NCBI GenBank assembly: GCA_003220935.1
Contig: QHTT01000096.1
Coordinates: 1 to 64,000, forward strand
Reading direction: 5' to 3'
DNA from: Gemmatimonadota bacterium
GTDB taxonomy: Bacteria > Gemmatimonadota > Gemmatimonadetes > Gemmatimonadales > GWC2-71-9
DNA length: 64,000 bases
The notes beneath the pieces are model-generated. The model saw only the letters and a program-made list of their open reading frames with translations, did no database searches and had not been told where the DNA came from. A program made the translations under genes and the position numbers. Of this stretch, positions 49,461 to 60,123 are shown piece after piece (position 1 is the first letter of the stretch; every line of letters starts with the position of its first letter).

Positions 49461-51209
49461 ATGACAAAGACGGACAGTCGGACAGTCGGACGGTCGGACC
49501 GAGCGCGCCGGCGGGCGTACCTGCTCGCTGGGTTGGTGTTGGCGTTCCAGTCCGTCAGTCCGACCGCCCGACTGTCCGCTCAGTTGTCCCCCCGTGACTC
49601 CGCGCTGCACGCGCTGAACCGTCTCGCCTACGGCCCCCGACCAGGCGAGGTGGACCGCGTCGCGGCGGCGGGCGTGATGCAGTGGATCGACCGGCAGCTG
49701 TCCCCCGACAAGATCGACGACGCTGCGCTCGCCGAGCGGGAGCGCCAGTTCACCATTCTCGAGTACGACGCGGACGAGCTCGCGAGCATGTACGTCGAGG
49801 CCCAGCGAGAACAGCGCGAGCAGAAGCGACAACAGGGCGAGGCGCCTGGTGACCGAGACAGTGTAGGGGGGCAGCATGCTGCGCCCCTACCGCAGCGGAT
49901 GGACCCCCCGCAGGAGAGAGGTCGCCGCCTGGCTGGAGAGCTCCAGGAGCTCGCCCTCGTGCGGGCCACCCTGTCGGAGCGACAGCTCTACGAGGTGATG
50001 GTCGACTTCTGGATCAATCACTTCAACGTTTTCTTAGCGAAGGGCGCCGACCGGTTTCTGACGCCGTCGTACATCGAGGCGACGATCCGGCCGCATGCCC
50101 TGGGCAGATTCGCGGACCTGCTGGTCGCGACGGCGCAGAGCCCGGCGATGCTGTTCTACCTCGACAACTGGGAGAGCGTGGCGCCCGGCTCCACACCGCC
50201 ACAGGCAATGCGGCTCCGGGCCCGGCCGCTGTTCGGACGCGCCCCCAGCTTCGGCCGTCCGCCACTGTTCGACCCAGCGCGCGACCCGATGCGCGCGGAC
50301 TCGCAACGGCAGCGGGCCGTGGAGCGCATGCCGAAGGGCATCAACGAGAATTACGCCCGCGAGCTGCTCGAGCTGCACACACTCGGCGTGGACGGTGGCT
50401 ACACTCAGCAGGACGTGATCAACGTCGCGCGGATTTTCACCGGCTGGAGCATACGGCGGCCCCAGCAGGGCGGGGACTTCGAGTTCCACGACTGGGCCCA
50501 CGACTACGGTGAGAAAGTCGTGATGGGCGTGACCTTCCCCGCCGGCCACGGCAGAGACGAAGGGGTGCGCCTCCTCAAGCTGCTCGCCAATCACCCGGCC
50601 ACGATGCACCACGTGAGCCGCCAGCTGTGCCAGCGATTCGTGAACGACGACCCGCCGGACGGCTGCGTGGACGACGCGGTGGCCGCCTGGAAGCGCACGG
50701 AGGGTGACATCCGCGAGGTGCTGCGCGCGGTCTTCACGGCGCCGGACTTCTGGGCCGCCCCGAACTTCCGCGCCAAGATTAAGACGCCGCTCGAGTTCGT
50801 GGTGAGCGCCGCCCGCGCGCTGGGCGCCGACCCCGACACGACGCCGCGGTTGGCGCAGGTCGTGGCGCGCCTCGGAGAACCGCTCTATCTGCACGTGGCG
50901 CCCGATGGCTATCCCGAACGGGATGCGGCGTGGGTGAACAGCGGCGCGCTGCTTGACCGGATGAACGCCGCGGTCGCGCTCGCCGCGGGCCGGCTGCCCG
51001 GCGTGGTGGTGAGCATCGATTCGATCGTTCCGGCCAGCGCGGACCCTGCCCAGCTGATCGCCGCGGTCAACGCGCAGATCCTGGGCGGCACGATGTCGGA
51101 GAACACGAAGGCGGTCATCAGACGTCAGATATCAGACAGCGATCCTCTACAGGCTCGTGCGCTGGCGATCGGACTGGCGATCGGGGGGCCGGAGTTTCAG
51201 AGACAGTAG
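49461..51209 (+). CDS. DUF1800 family exported protein
   Basis: 582 residues from the ATG at 49461. DUF1800 hallmarks: LSPRDSALHALNRLAYGPRPGEV at the mature start, QWIDRQLSP, LYEVMVDFWINHFNVF, INENYARELLELHTLGVDGGY, TQQDVINVARIFTGWSI and the C-terminal LQARALAIGLAIGGPEFQRQ. Function unknown; almost always paired with DUF1501, as here. The N-terminus and signal-peptide end are encoded by inverted GGACNGTC arrays, and an internal low-complexity linker (~133-160) contains a translated 28-bp palindrome, so this gene has absorbed two repeat types. Confidence 0.87.
   Translation: MTKTDSRTVGRSDRARRRAYLLAGLVLAFQSVSPTARLSAQLSPRDSALHALNRLAYGPRPGEVDRVAAAGVMQWIDRQLSPDKIDDAALAERERQFTILEYDADELASMYVEAQREQREQKRQQGEAPGDRDSVGGQHAAPLPQRMDPPQERGRRLAGELQELALVRATLSERQLYEVMVDFWINHFNVFLAKGADRFLTPSYIEATIRPHALGRFADLLVATAQSPAMLFYLDNWESVAPGSTPPQAMRLRARPLFGRAPSFGRPPLFDPARDPMRADSQRQRAVERMPKGINENYARELLELHTLGVDGGYTQQDVINVARIFTGWSIRRPQQGGDFEFHDWAHDYGEKVVMGVTFPAGHGRDEGVRLLKLLANHPATMHHVSRQLCQRFVNDDPPDGCVDDAVAAWKRTEGDIREVLRAVFTAPDFWAAPNFRAKIKTPLEFVVSAARALGADPDTTPRLAQVVARLGEPLYLHVAPDGYPERDAAWVNSGALLDRMNAAVALAAGRLPGVVVSIDSIVPASADPAQLIAAVNAQILGGTMSENTKAVIRRQISDSDPLQARALAIGLAIGGPEFQRQ
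49472..49578. repeat. Paired inverted 8-nt arrays (GGACNGTC) around the DUF1800 signal peptide
   Basis: Left arm 49472-49501: GGACAGTC twice, GGACGGTC, then GGACCG. Right arm 49548-49578 with inverted copies (TCCGTCAG, TCCGACCG, CCCGACTG, TCCG). Both are inside the reading frame, 11 nt and ~90 nt after the ATG. Same unit as the arrays at 19165-19203 and 19558-19597. Confidence 0.8.
49863..49890. repeat. 28-bp near-perfect palindrome inside the DUF1800 gene
   Basis: Arms GTAGGGGG and GCCCCTAC flank a central GCAGCATGCTGC; only one base pair is mismatched. It is translated in frame as part of a linker (SVGGQHAAPLPQ). Dispersed GTAGGGG-type palindromes of this kind behave as REP/MITE-like elements in other bacteria; only one copy is in this window. 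Confidence 0.7.
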
Positions 51210-51250
51210 GCGGCAACGGGCGGCAGAGGGCGGCAACGGGCGGCAACGGC
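51209..51250. repeat. 10-nt tandem array GGCGGCAACG, left arm
   Basis: Four units fill the space between the DUF1800 stop codon and the ribosome binding site (AAGGAG) of the DUF1501 gene. Inverted partner at 51363-51400. Confidence 0.82.
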
Positions 51251-51264
51251 CGAAGGAGCTGCGC

Positions 51265-52527
51265 ATGTCGATCTCAAGACGCGTTTTCGTGAAGTCGGGC
51301 GGACTGGCCCTGTTCAGTTTTGGTCTGGACCCACTGTTCCTGGCCCGGGCGGCCTTCGCGTCCTACCGCCCATTGCCGCCCGTTACCGCCCGTTGCCGCC
51401 CTGTCTTGGTCTGCCTCTTCCAGCGCGGCGCTGTGGACGGGCTCAACATGATCGTGCCCCACGGCGACCCTCTGTACTACCGCGAGCGTCCGCGTATCGC
51501 CGTACCGGAGCGCGACGTGGTCGATCTGGACGGGCACTTCGGGCTGCATCCGCGCCTTGCGGCCTTGCAGCCGCTGTGGCACAACAAGAGTCTCGCCGCC
51601 ATCCCCGCCATCGGGTCCCCCGACTCGACCCGCAGTCATTTCGACGCCCAGGACTACATGGAGTCGGGCACCCCGGGCGCGAAGGCGACGCCGGACGGCT
51701 GGCTCAACCGCTATTGCCAGCACGACCGCGAGCACCAGAACACGCCGTTCCGCGCGGTGGCGTTCGGGCCGCAGCTGCCGCGCATCCTGGCGGGCTCGGC
51801 GCCGTCGCTCGCCATCGACGACCTGCAAGCGTTCGGCCTGCGGGCGCCCCAGCCGGCGGCGCGAGACCGGCTCACCCGCGCGTTCGAAGCGCTGTATGCG
51901 GGCTCGGCCACGGGGCTGCTCTCGACGTCGTCACAGGAGGCATTCCAGGCCGTCCAGATGCTGCAGCAGGTGAACCCGGGCCAGTACCAGCCGGCAAATG
52001 GTGCCGACTACCCGCGCGGCAGGTTCGGCAAGGCGATGCTGCAGATCGCCCAACTCATCAAGGCCGACGTCGGGCTGCAGCTGGCGTTCGCCGACGTGAC
52101 CGGCTGGGACACTCATGTGAACCAGGGGTCGAGCGAAGGACAGCTCGCGGCACGGCTCGCGGAGTTCGGCCAGGCGCTCGCCGCGTTTGCGCAGGACCTG
52201 GGAGAGAAGCTGCGGGACGTCGTCGTGCTGACCATGTCGGAGTTCGGCCGCACGGTGCGGGAGAATGGCAACTCGGGAACCGACCACGGGCATGCTACGG
52301 CGATGCTGGTCTTGGGCGGGCCGGTAAACGGCGGCAAGGTGCTCGGGAAGTGGCCCGGGCTGGACCCGGCGAATCGGTTCGAGGGTCGCGACGTCGCCGT
52401 GACGACGGATTTCCGCGATCTCTTCACCGAGATCCTGGCACGGCATCTCGGCGCGACGGATCTCGCGGCCATCTTCCCGGGATTCACACCGGATCAGGCG
52501 CGGTTCCCGGGAGCGATCAGAGCCTAG
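51265..52527 (+). CDS. DUF1501 family exported protein
   Basis: 420 residues; ATG at 51265 after GAAGGAGCTGC. Twin-arginine-like signal SRRVFVKSGGLALFSFGLDP. DUF1501 (sulfatase-like fold) blocks: LFQRGAVDGLNMIVPHGD, DYMESGTPGAKATPDGWLNR, ADVTGWDTHVNQG, VVVLTMSEFGRTVREN and GTDHGHATAMLVLGG. It is partner of the adjacent DUF1800 protein; the pair is widespread and uncharacterised. Residues just after the signal peptide (YRPLPPVTARCRP) are encoded by the inverted 10-nt array. Confidence 0.88.
   Translation: MSISRRVFVKSGGLALFSFGLDPLFLARAAFASYRPLPPVTARCRPVLVCLFQRGAVDGLNMIVPHGDPLYYRERPRIAVPERDVVDLDGHFGLHPRLAALQPLWHNKSLAAIPAIGSPDSTRSHFDAQDYMESGTPGAKATPDGWLNRYCQHDREHQNTPFRAVAFGPQLPRILAGSAPSLAIDDLQAFGLRAPQPAARDRLTRAFEALYAGSATGLLSTSSQEAFQAVQMLQQVNPGQYQPANGADYPRGRFGKAMLQIAQLIKADVGLQLAFADVTGWDTHVNQGSSEGQLAARLAEFGQALAAFAQDLGEKLRDVVVLTMSEFGRTVRENGNSGTDHGHATAMLVLGGPVNGGKVLGKWPGLDPANRFEGRDVAVTTDFRDLFTEILARHLGATDLAAIFPGFTPDQARFPGAIRA
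51363..51400. repeat. 10-nt tandem array, right (inverted) arm in DUF1501 gene
   Basis: Units CATTGCCGCC, CGTTACCGCC, CGTTGCCGCC preceded by a partial TACCGCC. Reverse complement of the array at 51209-51250; the ~112-nt loop between the arms contains the ribosome binding site, the start codon and the signal peptide. Confidence 0.82.
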
Positions 52528-52530
52528 AAG

Positions 52531-52609
52531 ACGTCACGCAGGAACGTCACGCAGCAACGTCTCGCAACGGCGTCCCGCAGATACGTTGTCGCGTGACGCC
52601 GTTGCGGGA
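52531..52609. repeat. 13-nt tandem arrays with strong hairpin between convergent genes
   Basis: Direct units ACGTCACGCAGGA, ACGTCACGCAGCA, ACGTCTCGCAACG, GCGTCCCGCAGAT are followed by inverted copies. An 11-bp perfect stem GCAACGGCGTC (52564-52574) / GACGCCGTTGC (52595-52605) results. It lies between the DUF1501 and htrA stop codons and may terminate both. Confidence 0.78.
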
Positions 52610-52632
52610 CGGTGGTGTGTAACGCCTCCGTG

Positions 52633-53655
52633 CTACGTCTTCGATTCTTCCGGCACAATCCCCAGCTCGAGCCGGTCGGCCTGACGCAGTACGACGATCG
52701 TGCTCTGTGCGCCGATGCGGTCCGAGGCGAGTAACCGGTGCAGGTCGTCGATGCCCGTCACGGGCTTGCCGCCCAAGCCGACGATGATATCGCCGGACCT
52801 CACCCCCGCGCGCTCCGCGGGGCTGTCCCGATCGACGCCGGTCACGAGTACGCCGCTCTTCGCGTCGAGGCCGTGCGCCCGCACCACGAGCCGCGCGAGC
52901 GAGACGTTCTGCCCCGCGACCCCGATCCTGCCGCGCCGGATCTTGCCGTGCCGGATGAGCTGACCGGTCACGAACTTCGCCGTGTTGATTCCCACCGCAA
53001 AGCAGATCCCCTGCGCCGGGAGGATCACCGCCGTGTTGACGCCCACCACCCTTCCCTGCGAATCGACCAGCGGCCCGCCGGAGTTGCCGGGATTGAGCGC
53101 GGCGTCGGTTTGGATGACGTCGTCGATGAGGCGCCCCGTGACCGAGCGGAACGAGCGCCCTAGCGCGCTCACCACCCCCGCGGTGACGGTGCTCTGGAAG
53201 CCGAGCGGGTTGCCGATGGCGATGACCAGCTGCCCCACCCGTAACGCCCCCGAATCGCCGAGCTCGGCGATGACGAGTGCCACGGGGTCCACTCGGATCA
53301 CCGCGACGTCGGTGTCCGGGTCGTCCCCGACGAGCTCGGCCCGCAGCCGTCGGCCGTCGGCGAACGCCGCGTCGATGCGGGTCGCGTCGTGCACGACATG
53401 GCTGTTCGTGAGGACGAAGCCGTCCGGGGTGAAGACGAATCCGGAGCCGTGGCCGGGCAGCTCGCGGGCGGGGCGACCGCGGCGCTCGATCCGGTGCCGC
53501 ACCTCCACGCTGACCACGGCCGGCCCGACCCTTTCCGCAGCGCCAGTGACGGCGCGAGAGTAGGCGTCCAGAATCTCCGACTCTGCGAGCGTGCGAGCGG
53601 GGCCAGCGGTCCCACCCGCGTGGGGATCCGACAGAAGAGTGAGAGTCGTGCCCAT
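52633..53655 (-). CDS. HtrA/Deg-type serine protease with one PDZ domain
   Basis: 340 residues from the ATG at 53655; the open frame extends much further upstream but only as shadow of the kinase gene. Catalytic triad H86 (LTNSHVV), D116 (DPDTDVAVI), S192 (ALNPGNSGGPL). PDZ domain ~250-335 (RAGVRSGDIIVGLGGKPVTG). No signal peptide or membrane anchor is visible at the N-terminus (GTTLTLLSDPHAGG), unlike most Deg proteases, so it may be cytoplasmic or the true start may differ. The gene is bracketed by 13-nt arrays in opposite orientation. Confidence 0.88.
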   Translation of the reverse strand: MGTTLTLLSDPHAGGTAGPARTLAESEILDAYSRAVTGAAERVGPAVVSVEVRHRIERRGRPARELPGHGSGFVFTPDGFVLTNSHVVHDATRIDAAFADGRRLRAELVGDDPDTDVAVIRVDPVALVIAELGDSGALRVGQLVIAIGNPLGFQSTVTAGVVSALGRSFRSVTGRLIDDVIQTDAALNPGNSGGPLVDSQGRVVGVNTAVILPAQGICFAVGINTAKFVTGQLIRHGKIRRGRIGVAGQNVSLARLVVRAHGLDAKSGVLVTGVDRDSPAERAGVRSGDIIVGLGGKPVTGIDDLHRLLASDRIGAQSTIVVLRQADRLELGIVPEESKT

Positions 53656-53714
53656 ACCAAGGGAACGCCGCCCGGTTCCCGGACCGTCTGCCGCGAGTGA
53701 CGGCCGTGGACGTA

Positions 53715-53740
53715 TTTGCGTGACGCATTTGCGTGACGTC
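53715..53740. repeat. 13-nt array in htrA / histidine kinase divergent region
   Basis: Two units TTTGCGTGACGCA and TTTGCGTGACGTC, the reverse complement of the ACGTCACGCA core repeated at 52531-52609 beyond the other end of htrA. It lies in the ~108-nt divergent promoter region. Confidence 0.75.
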
Positions 53741-53763
53741 TTCTCTCGACGTAGTCTGATCTC

Positions 53764-55584
53764 ATGATCGACCCGATCCGTCGCCTCCTGACCGAAGCAG
53801 GCAACGCCAAGCAGACCCGGGCTTTCTGGCAGGCGGTGACCGGTATCCTGAGCGACTGGGTTGGCGGGGCCCGCGTGCACCTCGTCTACCAGGGACTCCC
53901 CGACGGCTTCCCGTCCGAAGCCCTGCGCTCGGCTGTGGAGATCGCGACCCACCTGGCAGTGATGGTGGCGCGCCGCGCCGGGCTGGAGCGGGAGCGGCGG
54001 CTCGGGACGTTCCTGGTCGAGCTGTCGCGCTGGCTGCTGGCCGCGCCGGAGCGCGAGCTGCTGCTGCGCTACACGTTGCAGAGCGTGATGAGCCTGGTGG
54101 AAGCGCAGGGCGCCTTCGTCGCGCTGCGGCAGCGGGAGGGCGACACCTTGCGGATCGCAGCCACGGTCGGTCAATGCGCGGAGCTCCAGGGACGCGAACT
54201 CGGGCTGACGACGAGCACGACGGGCGCGGTGGTGCGCAGCGGCGAGCCGCTGCTCACCGACAACATTCGCGCCGAGCCCGACGCGCAGCCTGTGTTCGAC
54301 CCCGCCGGCACCGCGCGGGGGGCGATGATCGCGCCGCTCAAGACGTCGAGCGGCGTCGCGGGAGCCGTGGGAGTGATCCGCTACGAACAGGCAGGGGCGG
54401 AAACGGCGGCGCCGCCGGCGTTCGGTCTGGTCGACCTGCAATACCTCGCGGCGGTCGCGGCGTACATCGCCGGGGGGCTGGAGCTGTCGGAAGCGGTGAC
54501 CGGCGCCCGCGCAGCGGCCGAGCGGGCGCACGCGATGGTGGACTCGAGCCCGCTGCCGCTCGCGCTGGTGGACCGGCAGGGCCGCGTGCAGCAGCTCAAC
54601 CAGGCCGGGTGCCGGCTGTTCGGGATCGCGACCGAGTCGCAGGCGCTGGGCATCCACCTCGAGGCGCTGGGGCTGTCGCCCAGCGAGATCTCGCTCCACC
54701 TGGTCCTCGCCCGGCCGCAGGCTGGAGAGCCGTGGCACGGGCGCGTGCTCGTCACCCAGCCGGCGGGGGATCGCCGCATCTGCGACTGCACCATCACTGG
54801 GCTGTCAGGGGTGGGGCGCGACAACCTGCTCGTGGCCCTCTACGACCGGACCGACGAGCTGCGGGCCCAGCGCGAGCTGATCGCACGCGAGAAGCTGGCC
54901 ACCGTAGGCGAGATCGCGAGCGGCGTGGCGCACGAAGTCAACAACCCCCTCGCCGCCATCCGCATGGAGGCGGAGCTGCTCGGCCGGGCCAGCAAGGATC
55001 CCGACACCAACACCACGGCGATGACCATCACGCGCGAGGTGGACCGCGCTGCACGCATCGTGCGCAGCCTGCTGCGGCTGGCGCGGCGCGCCGACACGAC
55101 GCCCACGCGCGTGCAGATCAACGACCTGGTGCACGACGTCGCCGAGATCCGGCAGCGCGTGTTGCGGGCGGACAACGTGCAGTTCCGCACGCGGCTCGAC
55201 CAGTCCGCGCCGGCGGTCCTGGGCCTGGGGCAAGAGCTGCAGCAGGTGGTCATCAACCTCGTCACCAACGCCGAACACGTGGTGAAGGGGCGCGACCCCG
55301 CGGTCATTCAGCTCACGACGCAGGCGCGCGAGGGGTGGGTGCGGCTCGTCGTCGAAGACTCGGGGCCCGGCATCCCGGTCGAGATCCGCGGCCGGATCTT
55401 CGATCCGTTCTTCACGACCAAGGGGCCGGACGAGGGCACCGGCCTCGGTCTCGCGATCTGCCAGCGGGTCGTGACTGAGGTCGGCGGCAAGCTCTGGCTC
55501 GAGGACTCGGCGCTCGGTGGTGCCAGGTTTGTGGTGGAGATGCCGGCCGCTCCCGAGCACGTCACGCCGAACGCGATCGGGTGA
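53764..55584 (+). CDS. Sensor histidine kinase (GAF, PAS, HisKA, HATPase)
   Basis: 606 residues, no transmembrane segment, so cytoplasmic. GAF domain ~95-245 (TLQSVMSLVEAQGAFVALRQ), PAS ~260-375 (SSPLPLALVDRQGRVQQLNQ), phospho-acceptor histidine in GVAHEVNNPLAAIRME, N box VVINLVTNAEHVV, G1 VEDSGPGIP, F box FDPFFTTK and G2 EGTGLGLAIC. Complete and likely active. No cognate regulator is adjacent; the CheY-like protein at 59695-60096 is a possible partner. Confidence 0.92.
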   Translation: MIDPIRRLLTEAGNAKQTRAFWQAVTGILSDWVGGARVHLVYQGLPDGFPSEALRSAVEIATHLAVMVARRAGLERERRLGTFLVELSRWLLAAPERELLLRYTLQSVMSLVEAQGAFVALRQREGDTLRIAATVGQCAELQGRELGLTTSTTGAVVRSGEPLLTDNIRAEPDAQPVFDPAGTARGAMIAPLKTSSGVAGAVGVIRYEQAGAETAAPPAFGLVDLQYLAAVAAYIAGGLELSEAVTGARAAAERAHAMVDSSPLPLALVDRQGRVQQLNQAGCRLFGIATESQALGIHLEALGLSPSEISLHLVLARPQAGEPWHGRVLVTQPAGDRRICDCTITGLSGVGRDNLLVALYDRTDELRAQRELIAREKLATVGEIASGVAHEVNNPLAAIRMEAELLGRASKDPDTNTTAMTITREVDRAARIVRSLLRLARRADTTPTRVQINDLVHDVAEIRQRVLRADNVQFRTRLDQSAPAVLGLGQELQQVVINLVTNAEHVVKGRDPAVIQLTTQAREGWVRLVVEDSGPGIPVEIRGRIFDPFFTTKGPDEGTGLGLAICQRVVTEVGGKLWLEDSALGGARFVVEMPAAPEHVTPNAIG

Positions 55585-55593
55585 GCCGACGCG

Positions 55594-55959
55594 TCAGTGC
55601 TCGAGGATGCGCTTGCGGTAGATGCCGAGCGTCACCAACCCGTACGCGCCGAGCGCGACCAGTAACGCCGTGAGGCGCCCGTCGAAGCCGAAGCGCACCG
55701 CCCCGGCCAGCGCGGCGACGAGCCAGGCGCTGCTCGCGACGAAGCCCAGCGTCACCACTTCCTTTCGCGCCATCAGGATGCCGAAGACGTAGCCCCAGCT
55801 GAACCCGCACACCAGGAGGAACAGGATCCCGTGCGGGATCTTGACCGGGTCGATCAGGTTCAGCGCCCCCGCGAAAAAGCAAAACAGTCCCAGCACGGTG
55901 TAGCTCGCGAGGTGCAGGGCCAGCGGCAGGGGGACGGTGCCCATGCGGTTGAACGTCAT
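55594..55959 (-). CDS. Small integral membrane protein
   Basis: 121 residues with four hydrophobic helices (LASYTVLGLFCFFAGAL, GILFLLVCGFSWGYVFGILM, TLGFVASSAWLVAALAGAV, ALLVALGAYGLVTLGIY) and a short basic C-terminus. No family recognised with confidence. Divergent from the GNAT gene. Confidence 0.65.
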   Translation of the reverse strand: MTFNRMGTVPLPLALHLASYTVLGLFCFFAGALNLIDPVKIPHGILFLLVCGFSWGYVFGILMARKEVVTLGFVASSAWLVAALAGAVRFGFDGRLTALLVALGAYGLVTLGIYRKRILEH

Positions 55960-55997
55960 AGCTTTTCGTGGTGTGGGGACGACATAAGATTACCTCC

Positions 55998-56501
55998 ATG
56001 GAGGCCACGCGTACATATCTCGAGCTAACCACGCCCGATCAGTTCCGGTCCGCATTCGGGCACTTTCCGGAGATCGACATCGAGCGGGTCGCCCGGCCCA
56101 CGCCGGAGCTGTACCGTCACTGCTACCGCACGGTGGGCGAGGCGTACCACTGGCGTGACCGCTGGGACTGGACCGATGCAGAGATCCGGGCGCACCTGGC
56201 GCAGCGCGAGATCATCCTGTACGTGGCGCGCCGGCACGGCTCGCTCGCGGGGTGGTACGAGCTGCGACGCGTCCCGGAGGACGACTCGGTGGAGATCGCA
56301 TACTTCGGACTCGCACCGGACGCGATTGGCGTCGGCCTCGGCAAGCATTTGCTCTCGTGCGCCGTGCGCGACGCCTGGGCGCTCGAGCCCGCCCGCGTCT
56401 GGCTCCACACCTGCACGCTCGACCACCCCCACGCGCTGCCGAACTACGAGAAGCGCGGCTTCGTGCCATACAAAACGGAGCAATACGAGGCAGATTACTG
56501 A
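55998..56501 (+). CDS. GNAT-family N-acetyltransferase
   Basis: 167 residues from the ATG at 55998. Core: EIILYVARRHGSLAGWYELR, VEIAYFGLAPDAIGVGLGKHLLSCAV (acetyl-CoA loop GVGLGK) and VWLHTCTLDHPHALPNYEKRGF. Acetylates an unknown amine substrate. Confidence 0.83.
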   Translation: MEATRTYLELTTPDQFRSAFGHFPEIDIERVARPTPELYRHCYRTVGEAYHWRDRWDWTDAEIRAHLAQREIILYVARRHGSLAGWYELRRVPEDDSVEIAYFGLAPDAIGVGLGKHLLSCAVRDAWALEPARVWLHTCTLDHPHALPNYEKRGFVPYKTEQYEADY

Positions 56502-56531
56502 GTGGGACTGTTTCCGGGTAGATTCCCCAGC

Positions 56532-56905
56532 GTGAAGTTTACGTTGACGCGCAAGACCAAGCTCGTCATCGCCGCCGTCGTGCTCGTGCCGGTCGTGCTG
56601 TTCGCCCTCTACACCTGGAGCGCGCTGACGTGGAGCTACGCGAAGGGGGATCGCGCGGGATACGTCCAGAAATTCTCCAAGAAGGGCTGGATCTGTAAGA
56701 CGTGGGAAGGAGAGCTGGCCATGGTTTCGATCCCGGGGACCATGTCGGAGAAGTTCTACTTCACCGTGCGGGACGATGCGGTCGCGGCGCGGATCAACCA
56801 GTCCGTGGGCAAACGCGTCGCGCTCACGTATGAACAGCACATGGGCGTCCCGACGACGTGCTTCGGTGAGACCGAGTACTTCGTCGTGGACGTGAAGGTG
56901 GTGGA

Positions 56906-56909
<4 letters not shown>
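56532..56909 (+). CDS. Membrane-anchored small protein of unknown function
   Basis: 125 residues from a GTG at 56532 (another GTG at 56502 would add ten residues). One transmembrane helix ([19 protein letters not shown]) then a soluble domain with [29 protein letters not shown]. Similar short proteins are sometimes mislabelled 6-phosphogluconate dehydrogenase in databases; nothing here supports that enzyme. The stop overlaps the acnA start as ATGA. Confidence 0.65.
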
Positions 56910-59694
<2,785 letters not shown>

Positions 59695-59698
<4 letters not shown>

Positions 59699-60096
59699 TC
59701 TCGATCGAGCTCATGCCCCGGCTCCTCCTGCGGGGACTTGCCAAGCAATCGGTCGAGGGCGCTGCGGAGTCGGTCTAGCGCGATTGGCTTCGTAAAGAAC
59801 TCGTCGGCTCCGAGGGCCGCTGCCTTGCGGGGGAGCGTGGGGTCGGTGAGGGCCGTGACCACGATCACTGGTACCGCGTTCGTCTTGGTCGACGCCTTGA
59901 GACGCTCGAGCACCTGCAGCCCGCTCCCGCCCGGCATGCCGATGTCCAAGATGACCGCGTCGGGCGGGTTCCGCATGGCCATCATCACAGCCTGCATCGC
60001 GTCGCGCGCTATCGACAACTCGAATCCGCTCGCCTTCAGCACGCTCGAGAGCAGCTGGACCGTGACCTGGTCGTCGTCAGCGATCAGAACGTGCAT
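59695..60096 (-). CDS. CheY-like single-domain response regulator
   Basis: 133 residues from the ATG at 60096. Acidic triad D7-D8-D9, phospho-acceptor D51 in [11 protein letters not shown], threonine in VVTALTD and lysine in FFTKPI. No output domain; a short basic/acidic tail follows. It would relay phosphate or act by protein contact. Divergent from the barrel-protein gene. Confidence 0.9.
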
Positions 60097-60123
60097 GGTT
60101 TCTGCCAGTCGAGTATCCGCCCG

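Noticed and set aside
17338-53740. Tandem arrays considered as CRISPR
   Set aside because: Units are 7-14 nt, contiguous without spacers and degenerate; no cas genes are present.
52633-54738. HtrA start far upstream at 54738 giving a 701-residue protein
   Set aside because: The upstream portion is antisense shadow of the histidine kinase gene; the ATG at 53655 fits the divergent gene layout.
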